Part shown: piece after piece, positions 1-11,960 of the stretch
How the letters are laid out: each line of letters starts with the position of its first letter
Numbering within the stretch: position 1 is the stretch's first letter
NCBI RefSeq assembly: GCF_043641665.1
Contig: NC_092195.1
Coordinates: 17,380,774 to 17,444,773, forward strand
Direction of reading: 5' to 3'
DNA: 64,000 bases
Origin: Enoplosus armatus
Lineage: Eukaryota > Chordata > Actinopteri > Centrarchiformes > Enoplosidae
The notes under the pieces: model-generated
Told to the model about the DNA's origin: nothing
Seen by the model: only the letters and a program-made list of their open reading frames with translations
Database searches by the model: none
Program-made: the position numbers and the translations under genes

Positions 1-104
1 TTTATACATCCAGTTTAAATAAACATAAACATTGAAAATACTTTGACACAGTTAAAAACATACTTGAGCGACTACAAGATTTACAGGAAAGGTGTGTGAC
101 TTAC

Positions 105-165
105 CTCTGAGATCCTGATCTGTGACGTCTGTGAGACCGGCTGAGCTTGTCACTCAGTATTTATA
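105..165 (-). promoter_or_regulatory. TATA promoter and non-coding exon 1 of a leftward gene, probably apoE-like
   Basis: On the minus strand a TATAAATA element lies at 165-158. A short leader follows and ends in a strong splice donor (CAGAG then GTAAGT) with the last exon base at 105. By TATA spacing, transcription should begin near 130. No ATG lies in the leader, so coding exons must be left of the window. The layout (TATA, short non-coding exon, GTAAGT donor) copies the two apoA-IV-like genes nearby. In fishes an apoE gene commonly sits beside apoA-IV genes, so apoE is the best guess, but the product is not visible here. Confidence 0.6.
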
Positions 166-2249
166 CAGTTTAGGTGGCGTTGATGCGATCCAATAAATGT
201 CAGGAGGATTGCTGACCTGCGTCCGAAGTTCTCAGCATGAACTGTGTTGTTGTCATCTTTTATTGCTGTGTGTGTGTTATTTTGGCTCCACGTCGCACGC
301 TGAAAGTACAAGCACGCAAGCACAGGTGAGAAATTAGAAACACCCAAAATACCTGATCAGAGTTTATATTGAGGTTAAAGCCTCTGAATCACAAGTGGAA
401 TTGTTTGATTTCAGTACTAGAAATGTAGTGCAGCTCCTTAAATAAAATGTGATTCCGTCTTCTTCCCACTCGACTGCAGTTTAAGTGTAAAAAAATGTGA
501 CTGCACCATCAGATAATCAAAACAAAAACCCCACACACAATGCTGTTGATAGCACAACAGCGAAAAGGCCAAAGGTCAGTCTTGTATCATGTCATTGTCC
601 AGCTGATCTGGTTCATAGTCTTCTTTAACAACCGCTGCCTGCATTTGTCCGACTTTTATAAGATGGGAAGCTTTCCAATAAACTTCCTTCCACACAGAGA
701 GGGGTAATCAATGAATAACTTTATCATTTGTAAGTGTGGAAATCAAATCAAATCAACAAACAGACATGAGGCATTAAATACATTAACAGCCATCAGACAA
801 CACATGAGTGCTTTCAGTGCATTGATGTGTACAAGTTGAATGTTTTTGTTGTTGTTGACGGAGGCCGTGGTTCCTGACCGGGCTGGCAAAACAAATCAAA
901 AGGGTTGTGAGATGATAAACAGGATATAAAAGCAGGAAAATAACAAACGTATTCCTCACAAAATCCGAAATCCAAAATTTTTTCAGACTTCAGACTTCAG
1001 ACTTCTTTTTCTTCGAGTGAATTACGGGATAATTTGATATCTTCAGGCCTCTAAAAATGTATTTATTTAACCGAAACAAGAAAGTGCAACCAGGTGGTAA
1101 GTAGATATTGCTTTATTTTGACAGGTCACATGCCAATAATCAAACAATGTTTTTTAGTATTTGAACATTCTGGATATTTGCTTCAAAATGGTTGTTTCAA
1201 GACTTTCTGGTGAGAAGAGGTCAAAACTCTAGCAACATACTTGCAGTATGCAGAACAACTTTATCGTAACTTTATCCTTTCATCCTCATCCTCATCCTCA
1301 TCCATGACCCTGATGAAGGCTACAAGCCAAAATGCGTTTGTCTCACAATAAAGTTACTAAAAGTGATGCTTGAGTTTTGACCTCTTCATGCACCTTTTGA
1401 AGTAGGCGAAGTTGTGTTGGAAACAAGACTTTTTGGTAACACACTGGTATCATCATCATCATCAAGAAGTTAATGTGGGAAAATTATCTAATTATTATTT
1501 TTTTGGACAAGCAGCAGCTGAAACTACCCTTCAACTGTTACTGTTAACTGTAAGTTTTCTCAACTGCTATTTGTTGCTCGATGCGCTTTTTATTTTGCAC
1601 ATTTTCTTTCCGCGTTGCTGCGCTGCCTTTCTGTGTTTGATGAGACTAACGTTGATATGAAGTCACTGCCACTCAACAGCAGGATGTGACTGTTAGCAAA
1701 GTTAAAGTGAGGCCGGTGGCAGACTCGGGCTGTCTGAGGGGCAGGGGGCGAACACGGTGGGGCACCAGTACGCAGGAAGTCACAAACCCTTTTTCAGGCC
1801 ACCGTAGAGGGCACTTTATCATGTTTTATCTACCATAAGGGAAATACAAAGACGTAGCTTAACAACAGCACAGGTAGTAGTTGTAAAGTCAACAATCGGA
1901 CTCAGTAATGTCAATCACACAGCAAAATCTATTTAAAGTTGGCTGCCATTAGCTACCATTAGCAACTGGTCACACCAGACCAAGTGTGAGTGTATTGAAA
2001 TGAGCAAGTGTGTGTTTTACTGCTTATGAATTCAACTTTTTATTTGTAAGAGAGAATTTGTGTTATTTCTTGTCTTAAAGTTAAAAGTCTTGCCTTAACA
2101 TACCTTTGTGAGATTATTTGTGATGCATACATGTCTCTGCTCTGTTGGACAGCAACATAGCTCTTTTTTAAATAATGTTAGTTAGTTAATGTTGAGCATT
2201 TTCCACCTCAAATACAAAGACAGTGGCACCACAAAACACATTTAACCTA
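166..2249. other. Intergenic stretch, apolipoprotein block
   Basis: No coding exon is recognisable. It holds the upstream flank of the leftward gene, a short tandem ATCCTC run near 1280-1305, and a 174-bp element bounded by 16-bp inverted repeats (1214-1387, listed separately). Open frames here, such as the 82-codon one at 1412-1660, have low-complexity translations and no splice or start context. Confidence 0.6.
1214..1387. repeat. MITE-like element with 16-bp terminal inverted repeats
   Basis: The 16-mer GAAGAGGTCAAAACTC at 1214-1229 recurs as its exact reverse complement at 1372-1387. The 140-bp interior has no open frame and contains an AATAAAGTTA segment resembling the tails of dispersed fish repeats. 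Length and symmetry suit a small non-autonomous DNA transposon, although target-site duplications are not obvious. Confidence 0.45.
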
Positions 2250-2255
2250 TTTATT
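2250..2255 (-). terminator. Polyadenylation signal of apoA-IV-like gene 1
   Basis: AATAAA on the minus strand (TTTATT on plus), about 215 nt past the stop codon of the leftward apoA-IV-like gene. Confidence 0.5.
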
Positions 2256-2468
2256 GTTGTTGTTCTACAGATGAAAGCTTATTGTTGTAACAGTAACAGC
2301 ACAGAGGAAATACTGATATTACTCAGAAGGTTTCCCTTGAGAGCGTCTTTCATGAACGTACAAACATAGAAAATGAGGTATTGCACTTTTAATGTGTCCC
2401 ATGAACACCACCCTGATTCAACAGGGCAGTAGAGAAACAGTCAGAACTGAGTGTAGATGTTAGTCCGT

Positions 2469-3750
2469 TCACTGGGTCAGCTTTGTGAAGGATTTCCACA
2501 GAGCAGCCAGCTGTTTCTTCAGCTTCTGGGCGTCGGCATCCAGCTTGGCCCTCAGCTCCTCTCCGTATGGAGCCAGGTTCTGCTGGATCTCCTGGGTTTT
2601 CTGGTTCAGCTGGGTCTCAAAGCTCTGGGCCAGTGGGATCATGCTCCTCTGAAACTCCTCCAGGCTCTGCTCCATCTTCTCCCTCATCTCCTCGGTGTAG
2701 GGGACCATCTGGGCCTGAAGCTGGTTCACGCTCTTATCCAGCTGCCCCTTCAGCTCCTGGCTCTTCTGCAGCAGGACAGCCTTCAGGGCCTCGGGGTCCA
2801 TGGTGTTGGCGTAGGGGGCCGCATCCTTCTTCAGCTCCTCCACCTGCCTCTGGAGGTCAGCGACCAGCTCCTCGGCGTAGGGCTGCAGGCGGGATCCCAC
2901 AGCGGTCAGATCTTTCTCCAGACGGGTCTTCAGCCGGTCGGCCTCCTGGGAAAACCTAGACATGAGGTCCTGGGTCAGAGGAGCCACCTGGGTACGGAGA
3001 GCGTCGGTGAGCTGGTTGACGGCGTCGGTGCTGTCAGAGATGAGGGTGCTGCAGAGACACAAACAGACACAGACTTTGAATAAGCCGTCAAAGCCTCTTG
3101 TTACGACAAATTCAAAAACAAAAACAGTTAAAACCATCTATTTTTTAAAGGCCCTACTGGTCTTCTGACTGGTTTGAAGTGGGCGGGGCTCAGTTAGAAA
3201 AACGTGATGTCACATTCTTTCATGCACCAATCAGGATTTTGCAACATTTGAATCTGGTGATAGTTAGTCAAATCTGATCCAACACAGCCCTGATGAAGCA
3301 GATTAAATTAGTTTTTATAAATAATAACTAAAGATGTTTGATTATTGCTCATTTGGTCATGAATATTTGAAGTTATAGAGAAATACTTTTCAGGGTCTTT
3401 AATTTCCTTCACGGCGACTTTATCATTTCGAGGCTACTTACTTCACTTCCTGGCCCAGCTGGGATCGTCTAATCTGCTTCAGGGAGTCCTCGGCGGTCAT
3501 GGTTGCCTTGGCAACGTAGTCCCAGAAAGCATCTTTCACCATGTCGACCTGGCGCTTGGGCTGGTTTTGCCACACAAGGTTGGCATTGCAACCTGCTGGA
3601 AAGAACAGAGGCAAAAGCATTTATTGCCACGTGTTTATTCGTGAATACTTCCTGTTCCAACTTCAATAATTCACATGTTGATTTTCAGCAAAATTATAAA
3701 ACTTTCTTACCAGTGAAAACAGCGAGGGCGAGCACCACGAGGACCTTCAT
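2469..3750 (-). CDS. Apolipoprotein A-IV-like, copy 1 (256 aa, three coding exons)
   Basis: Secreted lipid-binding apolipoprotein of intestinal and hepatic lipoproteins. Coding exons are 3750-3711, 3592-3442 and 3048-2469, with phases 1 and 2, GT-AG introns and stop TGA. Residues 1 to about 17 (MKVLVVLALAVF...) are a signal peptide. The rest is the exchangeable-apolipoprotein helical array: amphipathic 22-residue repeats punctuated by proline (LQPYAEEL, MVPYTEEM, LAPYGEEL). The length suits fish apoA-IV-like proteins and is shorter than mammalian apoA-IV. A non-coding exon ending at 3859 and a TATATAAA at 3913-3906 precede it. It is divergent from copy 2, with about 2.4 kb between the promoters. 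Residues 165-243 match copy 2 almost perfectly at the DNA level. Which fish paralogue (a/b series) it represents cannot be decided here. Confidence 0.9.
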
Positions 3751-3858
3751 GACTGACGCTGCAGCTGTAAAGAAACATGCAGAATTAGCTCTTTGTGGTT
3801 GTTTTTCATATATATATCTCACAACCTGAAGAGTGGCATCCTGTTCCTGGTGTCTTAC

Positions 3859-3913
3859 CTGGCTGCTGAACACAGACTGTGTGTTGTGCACAGCTCAGGC
3901 CTGAGTTTATATA
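3859..3913 (-). promoter_or_regulatory. Promoter and leader exon of apoA-IV-like gene 1
   Basis: TATATAAA at 3913-3906 (minus strand) is followed by a leader of about 25 nt ending at 3859 with donor AG|GTAAGACA. The matching acceptor (TTTCTTTACAG) lies just upstream of the ATG at 3750. Confidence 0.75.
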
Positions 3914-3919
3914 GGCAGC

Positions 3920-6255
3920 TGAGTCGTATAGAGGAGACACGGGAGTAAAGTCCAGCGCTGAGTGTCGTGCTGTCACGACGGTGCTAACAGTGGTACGTCA
4001 GACGCGATATCATCCCTGTCTGATGAGACCTCATGTTCATTCTCATTACATTATGTCATTATACATACAGACAGCTTTCAGAGCAAGATTTTAGACTCTC
4101 AGATATTATTTTAAAGACATGCTTTTATTTAGTCTTTATGGGACACTTTTCAAGGTCTATTATCAGAAAAAAATAAGACATTTCAAACTGTAGGTTTTAT
4201 GCCGTAGCTCTGAGTGAAATGGTATTTTATATAGTTACTGTTTAACAAAAACATTTAAAAAATAATAACAGCTTGAAAAAGAGTCTACTGCCATGCTAGT
4301 GAGGCTGTACTTTGAGCTAAATGCCACCATCAGCATGGTAACATGTTCACAATGACAATGCTAGCTTGCAGGTATAATGTTTACCATGTTCATCAGTTCA
4401 TTCAGTTTAGCCGGTTAGCATGCTAACATTTGCTAATAAGCACTAAACACAAAGTACAGCTGAGGATGATGGGAATGTTATTAGTTTTGCAGATATTTGG
4501 TCCAAATAAACCAATTTGCAAATGGACAAATTACAGTTTGACCTGATGATGGCGCTACTTGAAAAATCAGAGGATGGCCAAAGTTATTGAAGTTCATCCC
4601 GAGGTGAACATGAATCTGTGCACCGAACTCCATGACCATCCATCCAGTAGTTGTTGAGACAATTTACTTAAAAACAAAAATGTCAACCTCGTGGTGGCGC
4701 TAGAGAGAAAGTCAGAGGATCACCAAAGTCAGTAGGATTCCTCCTCTGGGGACCATGAATATCCATCTAGTTCATCTTGTTGTTGTTTATATTTAAGTCT
4801 GAACCAAAGACAAACAGGCAGCATTACAGCTGCTAGCATGGCTAAAGCAAAAAAGGAATATATAGTATAACATATAGTATATGTAAAATATAAGATTATA
4901 ATCCTACTTCCCATTTGGGTTAACTGTAACAGCCATGTTTGAAAGTTAAAAAATGAATTTATGAAGGACAATAGCACAGAACATATACTTCTATACAATA
5001 TCACAAAATCTGTATAAAGCCATAAGACAGACTGCACATTAACTGGGCCGCATGTTAATTTTAATAATTAAAATGAGTGAAAAACACTGAATGTTTTGAC
5101 ATGAATCTGGGTTACTCATATGTAGCATGTGTAAAGACAGTGATGAGTTGCAGCAGTCAGACTAAGAAAAGCCAGCAGATAAGATGATGAGGTTGTTACT
5201 ATTTCACAGCACAAATACTGCATTGTTCCTGTTGATTACTCTACTGTAACTTACGTAAACACACATATTGATTCACCCGAATGTTGTCGGTTTCATGTGG
5301 ACAAACTGTCGTAGTCAGACGTTTTATATGTCAGTATAAATGTGAGCAGGACCTTGATCCCGTTGTCCCATCTGACCTGCAGATTATCTTCACTGAGGAA
5401 TGTTGCGTTTCTTTAAGCAGCGATTCCCTCCTGACAAACTGATAAGAACTACTGATAAACATCCAGCTGTTTTCATGTGACGCACACAAAGACCTTGAAA
5501 CTAATTGCATGATGTGGAGAAGCTAAAGGTGTCCCACTCTGGAGATGCATGTATCCATCTTCTGAGTGAAGAGGGAGTACCTTAAATTATATCCTATATA
5601 TAGCCAAAAACACAGATTATTAGACAGATTAATACTATTTAGTCCTCCTAAGAAACCTTCTTTAGTTCTTTTTTTAGCACCATTCAGCTCATTGTTTTGG
5701 TTTTACAGCCCTCAACTTTACTGTTTTGGTTCAGTCTCAGCGCTCTCATCATCTCTCATTTAAGCTCTAAAAGCCCCCTGAACACCACCTGACGACAGAC
5801 AGACAAAGTTAGCAACTAGCTGGTGAACACAGTGGATCATCTAGCAGCTAAAGAGCCAGATATTTCCCTCAGGAGTTGGTGGGAAAAAAGGAGTGAATAT
5901 TGGACTCTGCTGAATTTGTTGACCACACCAACTTTATAAGGTGATAAATATAATTGTCAGTGTCATGTTTACAGCCCATTGCACTCCCCCCCCCCCCAAA
6001 GAGGCTAAACAATCAATTAATGCAGCTTTATTTTGGTGCCTTTTCTGTACATTTATTTGCTATTTTCAAATTAAAGTTGCATTACTTCTTTAGGGATTTA
6101 AAACCCTTTATCCCAGTTGTCACTGCCCTCTGTTACTTAACCCATTCAGATGCCTGAGAATATGTGTCACAGGATGACAAATGACGACGTGGAGTGACAG
6201 CAGTGACAAGAATCTGTCCAGCGGGGCAACCAGAGAAGGACTTTACCCTTCAGTG
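3920..6255. other. Intergenic region between the divergent apoA-IV-like genes
   Basis: No coding exon was found. The left part (about 4265-4850) is an interspersed fish repeat, described separately. A run of C then A lies near 5988-6000. The last few hundred bases before 6260 are the upstream flank of the second apoA-IV-like gene. Any shared liver or intestine enhancer should be here, but no specific site can be assigned by eye. Confidence 0.55.
4265..4850 (+). repeat. Interspersed percomorph repeat (CATGCTAACAT / GGCGCTAGA type)
   Basis: This stretch reads as a nearly complete copy of a repeat abundant in perch-like fish genomes. Diagnostic pieces in order are TTTGAGCTAAATGC, AACACAAAGTACAGCTGAGG, TGATGGCGCTA, CATCCATCCAGTAGTTGTTG, GTGGTGGCGCTAGAG and CTGCTAGCATGGCTAAA. 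Related fragments occur near 39830-39950 (opposite strand) and 49680-49815. It is recognised from memory of the family, not from a database. Confidence 0.65.
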
Positions 6256-6259
6256 TGGC

Positions 6260-6338
6260 TATAAAACCTCTGAACGACCGTCTGCTCAACACAAGTCATC
6301 AGACCCAGACTGAAGAAGAGACGAGCTGCCTCTGTAAG
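6260..6338 (+). promoter_or_regulatory. Promoter and leader exon of apoA-IV-like gene 2
   Basis: TATAAAA at 6260-6266 is followed by a leader of about 50 nt ending at 6338 with donor AAG|GTAACA. The acceptor is at 6435 (TTTATCCAACAG) and the ATG is at 6444. Confidence 0.75.
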
Positions 6339-6443
6339 GTAACATTTCATAAATTCATGACTCAGTCCATTGTCAGATTATACATTTTCTTTACATGTTT
6401 TTTTTAAATTGTACATTCATTTCTTTATCCAACAGAGTCAATC

Positions 6444-7429
6444 ATGAAGGTACTTGTGGTTCTCGCACTTGCTGTTTTCTCTGGTGAGTGAGTTTCTCCT
6501 TTGAAATAAAAGCCGGATCCATGTGAACCACGACTGGAGAATACACGTTTGCCTTCTGCTAAAACCTCTGTGCTAAATCTGCTGTTGTATCCACAGTTTG
6601 CAATGCCAACATGCTGTGGCAGGAGCCGCCCAAAAGCAGCATGGACATGGTGAAAGATGCTTTTTGGGACTACGTTGCTAAAGCGACACTCACTGCTGAG
6701 GACTCCCTGCAGCAGATCAGACAGTCTGAGCTGGGACAGGAAGTGAAGTAAGAGTCAACGTGATAAAGACGCCTACTGACTTTAGAAACATACTATATGT
6801 TTCAATTTAATGACTGTTTTTTTTTTTTCTTTCTTTCTGCGTCTCTCAGTGCCAGGATCTCTCAGAGCGCTGACACAGTGAATCAGTACGTTGTGGCTCT
6901 GCGTACTCAGGTGGCTCCTCTGACCCAGGACTTCATGACTCAGTTTTCCCAGCAGGCCGAGCAGCTGAAGACCCGTCTGGAGAAAGATCTGACCGCCGTG
7001 AGCACTAACCTGCAGCCCTACGCCGAGGAGATGGTGGCCCACCTCCAGAGGCAGGTGGAGGAGCTGAAGAAGGAGGCGGCCCCCTACGCCGACGCCATGG
7101 ACGCCGAGGCCCTGAAGGCCATCCTGCTGCAGAAGAGCCAGGAGCTGAAGGGGCAGCTGGATCAGAGCGTGAACCAGCTTCAGGCCCAGATGGTCCCCTA
7201 CACCGAGGAGATGAAGGAGAAGATGGAGCAGAGCCTGGAGGAGTTTCAGAGGAGCATGATCCCCCTGGCCCAGAGCTTTGAGACCCAGCTGAACCAGAAA
7301 ACCCAGGAGATCCAGCAGAATCTGGCTCCATACGGAGAGGAGCTGAAGGCCAAGCTGGACGCCAGCACTCAGGACCTGCAGGCTCAGCTGGCCGTTCTGT
7401 TGGAGTCTTTCACTAAGAAGACCCAGTAA
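6444..7429 (+). CDS. Apolipoprotein A-IV-like, copy 2 (256 aa, three coding exons)
   Basis: Exchangeable plasma apolipoprotein, paralogue of the leftward copy at 2469-3750. Exons are 6444-6483, 6597-6747 and 6850-7429 (stop TAA), with exon lengths of 40, 151 and 580 nt, exactly those of copy 1. The signal peptide is about residues 1-17 (MKVLVVLALAVFSVCNA). The mature part has proline-punctuated amphipathic 22-mers (LQPYAEEM, MVPYTEEM, LAPYGEEL). The polyadenylation signal is at 7483-7488, about 55 nt past the stop. The first two coding exons have diverged from copy 1, while the central part of the last exon is nearly identical, suggesting gene conversion. tomm40 lies next door on the opposite strand. 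Paralogue naming is not possible from the sequence alone. Confidence 0.9.
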
Positions 7430-7482
7430 ATAGGATCCACGATCAGCCTCCAAACACCAAATATTTATTTTCAATTTTATTA

Positions 7483-7488
7483 AATAAA
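7483..7488 (+). terminator. Polyadenylation signal of apoA-IV-like gene 2
   Basis: AATAAA on the plus strand, 54 nt after the TAA stop at 7427-7429, in A/T-rich sequence. Confidence 0.7.
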
Positions 7489-7499
7489 AACATAATGAA

Positions 7500-9053
7500 C
7501 AAGTTCAGTCTGTTGGTGTCTTAATTAACATGGAAGAGTGATTCAATCATACCCAGACAGTTTTATATAATGACTGTACAATTAAAAGGGAAGTTTATAA
7601 AGCTGCACTAAAATACGACACAAACACAGAAACCATCACTGCTGTTAGTTAAAATGTTCTGCAACAAAACCATTTGTTTTTGTTTCATCGCTCACCAGAA
7701 TTTGAATGAGCATTAAAACATTAAAACTGCGTCTTTCCTGTATGTAAACTAAAAACAAAACCGTAATGAAAATAAACAAATAAAATACGTTTTTCAGTGG
7801 GAATCCTATTACCACGTTTCAGAATGTATTTCACAGCAGAGGACTAATCATTATCTCTGTTTAGTAACCTGTAAAACATTTTTTGCCCATCAAATATAAA
7901 TCTTTTTTTTTTTTATAGGAAAAACCGCTAATATCAAAATTTAAGCATCGAACGGTGCTCATATATATAATATATAGTTTTCTGTGCCAACATTTAAGAT
8001 AAAGATATGAGATGAAGGCTGCTCTTATTCAAACGTCCTCATCAGCCAATGTTATTCCAACAGCTTTGAGTCACCTCAGTGATGCAATTTCCATTTCCAG
8101 GTGCGACGATGCATCACACCCTCCCACAAGAATCATTCAAGCTCTTTTAAAACAAATCACACGTCTTCGAGGGAAAAGAGTAACTGATTTATGACCACTC
8201 ACGAAACTGGAAATCATCTTCCTTGTTTACTTACCTGAATCTCATGTCTGCTGGATTATAGCCGCTGGTGGAGTCAGGATTGTGGGAAAGATGGATGGCA
8301 TGGAGATGTTACTTTCTCATGTGTAATCAATCAGTATCTAGTATCAGTGGTTATAAAACTGAAACTGACTTGAGAAAACAGAAAAAAGCTCTCATATGAA
8401 CTCCAGCAGAGACGAGATCGACTGAAGGAGACGACCGAGACGTGCAGTTTTTTGTAAGAAATGGTATTTATCAGTTTCCAAGAGGTATATACAGGTCATA
8501 TATACTGTACTTGTATGTATGCAACATAAAAAACGCAACAAAACAAGTGATGGACTGTGAATGTGACATGCAGTACAGTACACTCCTTCCTGATAGCTGG
8601 TAAACTTGTCTGTCACCCATAAACCACCTTTAAACAAGCAAATGACAACGATTCCATTCACTGCACAGCAAGACAGACTTTACAGTAAAAAATAAAATTC
8701 AAAACCGGAGCGACAGGCACTGAACTCAGTGACAAAAACAAAGAGCTCTGTAATGTGTTACGTCTTTCTACTGTCTATTGTTTGTGTCGAGAGTCCACAG
8801 TTAACAAATTCCTGACCAATCACATTATTTGTTACACTTCTGATCAATCAGGCAATTCATCATATAAGATTAGATTTACACTTTTACCTTCTATTCGCCG
8901 CGCTTGATGAAACACAATCGGGAAACCAATAGCATGATATTGGCCGAATTGAGTGACGGATTGAGGTGATGGGACACACAGTCGCGTACATGGTAGAGTC
9001 TGCTCGTCCATAGTGAGTCTGTCCGTGGGTCGATAACCCGCCGCTCAGTCAGT
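7500..9053. other. Convergent intergenic region / tomm40 3'UTR
   Basis: The 3' ends of apoA-IV copy 2 (plus) and tomm40 (minus) face each other here. The part near 8400-9053 is probably the tomm40 3'UTR. I could not assign a clear AATAAA on the minus strand. No coding exon is visible on either strand. Confidence 0.45.
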
Positions 9054-11960
9054 CTAACCGATAGTGACGCCAAAACCGCACTGGAACTTGTTCTTGCGGT
9101 GGTTGAGGAAGGTGCAGAGGACCAGAGAGAGCGGCAGCGGGAGCAGCTTCTTTTCTAACGTCGCACCAACGACCCAGTTACTGTCTAGTGAACCTGGACG
9201 GAGACAGAATATTAGATGAGTCTATTAGAAAAAAAGTGATAAAAACACGATGTGTATGCCTCTTTATCATTTGTGTCTTATATAAACACAATCCGGACAC
9301 AAACATTTTGGTTTGTAAATGTGTGAAAAGGGACAACTGTTAATATACAACAAACATATTTGGCTGTTAAAAAAGTCTTTGTACAGCTCCCTGTGCAGGA
9401 TTATCACATTTCAGTGTTTCCCCTGAACTAGACTGTATACACATCGTACCTTTAAACAGTAAATTGGCTTTAGGCACATCTAGCTGGTAGCCGAATGACA
9501 CACTGGTCTCTTGCATGCGGGTGCTCGCCTCAAACTCCACACCGAGCTGCAACTGTTGAAGAGACAGACAGTTAGATCCTGATGAATGCAGATATGTGAA
9601 AATAAATGTAATTTACATTCAACTTATTTCAGCTAATCATGAAGGAAGTCGGCTTTAAGCCAAATTTGAAACAATCATGTTAACTACCTGAAAGCCAGTT
9701 CTGAAAAGTTAAAAGAGCAACTTGCAAGTTGACGACTGCAGCAAATCAATGTGTAGGAAAATGATGTAGAAAAATACGTCTATGTACACTACAGTCACAA
9801 AAAACACCAAGCACCAACGTCAAGTCTGACTCTTCCAACCAAATTACAGACAAAAGTTATGTTATCTATTTAGACAGGACATGTAGAAGTTACCTGCTCG
9901 TTGGCTTTGTGATAGTATGAAGCGTGAGCCCCCGCTGAGCCGAGTGTCAGTGTGGCGATGTAGTTGCTGCCTGCACAGAGGGAGGAGGGTCAAGTCAATA
10001 CTAGTTTAACCAAATGAAAACAAATTACAGACTCATCAAGTCCAAGTAAATTGGATCCCTCAATCCAGACAACATGCTTACGATCATCTGTCTCACCTGT
10101 GTACCTGCCAACTAACGACATCACTGAGCCTTCCTCTCCTGGCCTGCGGTGGTAAACCAGCTCCCCTCCCAGAGCCAGAGCCGGCGTTATGGACTGGAGG
10201 TAGTGTGTTACAACAATACCTGTCAGGTGGACAACAGCAAGACCACAAGGAGGTGTTCAGGTTACTTTCAGAAAACTAAAAACATTTCAGGATAGAAAGT
10301 GATTTTAGTCTTTGGATGACAGAACGGTAACATGTCTGCAGACTGATGCGGCATTACTGACTGAAGACCTACCAGAGCCGACAAGGACGTCTGGGTTTCC
10401 AAGTGTAATTGTTGCAGTAAAATCTTCTCCCCTGATCTCGGCGTCGCCTTGCCAGTTCACAAACTTCTGCTGTTGTGTCTGAGGACAGATTTTTGACAAC
10501 GTAAACATTATAGCCCAACTGATGATATATCAGCTGATATTCTTTTTGCATTACACATAACATACACAAACATGTTTTGGTAAAGATTCGGTTATATAAG
10601 AGTTGTGACCGAGATACATAATGAGCGAGACATTTTACAGCCCTCTCTGGGGGATAAACTTTGTAATGAGACAACTGTTTCTACACGTTTCTAAACATAT
10701 TGTGGTTGGATGATTAAAATGATGTAAAAAAAGGTCCAACAGGGAGAAGAAATGTTAGAGCTTTACCTGGAAGGCCAATTTGGATCGTATACTGCTGGAG
10801 ACCTGGTGGATGATCTGGGCGTTAAGGCTGCCACTGTTGTCCATGTCTCCCACCATGACTGGAAAAAACTGAACAAAGAGAGCAGCGCATTTATAATCAC
10901 AGCTCACATATAAAGAAAATATAAACGTCTTACAGATTAACTGTGACTTCGCTGCAGCATACCTCGGCTGGACCGGTCTGCTTTAATCCAACGTATGTAG
11001 CACCAAACCTGTAGGTGGAATCTCCCATGGTGCTCAGCAGCAGAGTGTGATTCACCTGTGAGAGATTTAAAAAGGACACAATTAAAAATGAACCTGTAAC
11101 ACATTCGCAGTTCACTTTCTTTGGTGTGATCCACAGAGGAGCTGCTGAGATACATATTTACACTTGATTCATTTAGTCTTACACAACACAATAACCGGAG
11201 AACCTGTGTTTTACGCAAAGGAACTCACATGTGGATCAATTATCAGAGTTTTGAGAGTTTGGTGGATTTTCTTCCAGACTAAAAATCTTGAGCTTTATTT
11301 AGTGTATCAGCTAGTCAAAGGGAAATGTATATAGAGGCAAAGAAAAGTGTTCTGATTTGTGTTGGTAAAACTTTCTAATGTAAAAAGGAACTTAACTGAC
11401 CTGGAAGTGGTTGCTAAGTCCCTTGTTTACAATTAGCCTGACGCCTTCCATCTGCATAGGGAAAACCTCTGAGAAGAAAAACACATGCAGATGTAGTTAG
11501 ATGCAGACGACACGTAAAGGAAAGCAACACCCAGGAGCACAGGCAATTTACAATTTGCTGTTTCTGACAAATACATGCTCACTTGCTATGTTCAGAGCTC
11601 CATAATGTACTCACAGAGCACACTGTATAACTTTATATACGTGTTGTATTCCATTGTTATACATTTCCTACTTTAGTGTATCAGAAGCAAGACTGTGACT
11701 TCTTGAGTCCTGACTCCAGTGACCTTCCTTGATTATCTCCATTTACCTTTGCACTTGCGATGACACTCTTCAAATGCACCCGGGTTAGGCAAAGAGTTTT
11801 CTGCCTCCTGCTGCTGTCCTGAGGCTGCCTCAGTGGGGGGTATAACTGAGGAAACTGGAGGCATCCCAAAACCTGGCGGCATCGTCAACCCCGGGACGGC
11901 AGCACCGCCAGAGGCTGGTGGTGGAGGGTTGGGGGAGCTGGCAGCCAAAACACTGCCCAT
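9054..11960 (-). CDS. tomm40: Tom40, mitochondrial outer-membrane import channel (341 aa)
   Basis: Tom40 is the beta-barrel pore of the TOM complex through which nuclear-encoded precursors enter mitochondria. Coding exons (minus) are 11960-11747, 11468-11401, 11055-10963, 10868-10767, 10478-10373, 10219-10097, 9970-9894, 9552-9450 and 9193-9054 (stop TAG). All phases agree, giving 341 aa against 361 in human. Residues 1 to about 60 are a proline/alanine-rich cytosolic tail ([15 protein letters not shown]). Conserved Tom40 segments follow: [78 protein letters not shown] and the C-terminal [16 protein letters not shown]. The ATG follows directly on an acceptor (11962), so exon 1 is non-coding (donor at 13084). 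The neighbouring apolipoprotein genes match the TOMM40-APOE linkage of other vertebrates. Confidence 0.96.

Noticed and set aside
2567..2959. 130-codon plus-strand frame over the apoA-IV copy 1 exon (and similar opposite-strand frames over copy 2 at 6782-7474)
   Set aside because: These are mirror frames of GC-rich apolipoprotein coding repeats; the real protein is on the other strand with full splice support.
4729..5037. 102-codon hydrophobic minus-strand frame
   Set aside because: It overlaps the end of an interspersed repeat and A/T-rich DNA; the apparent membrane segments reflect base composition.
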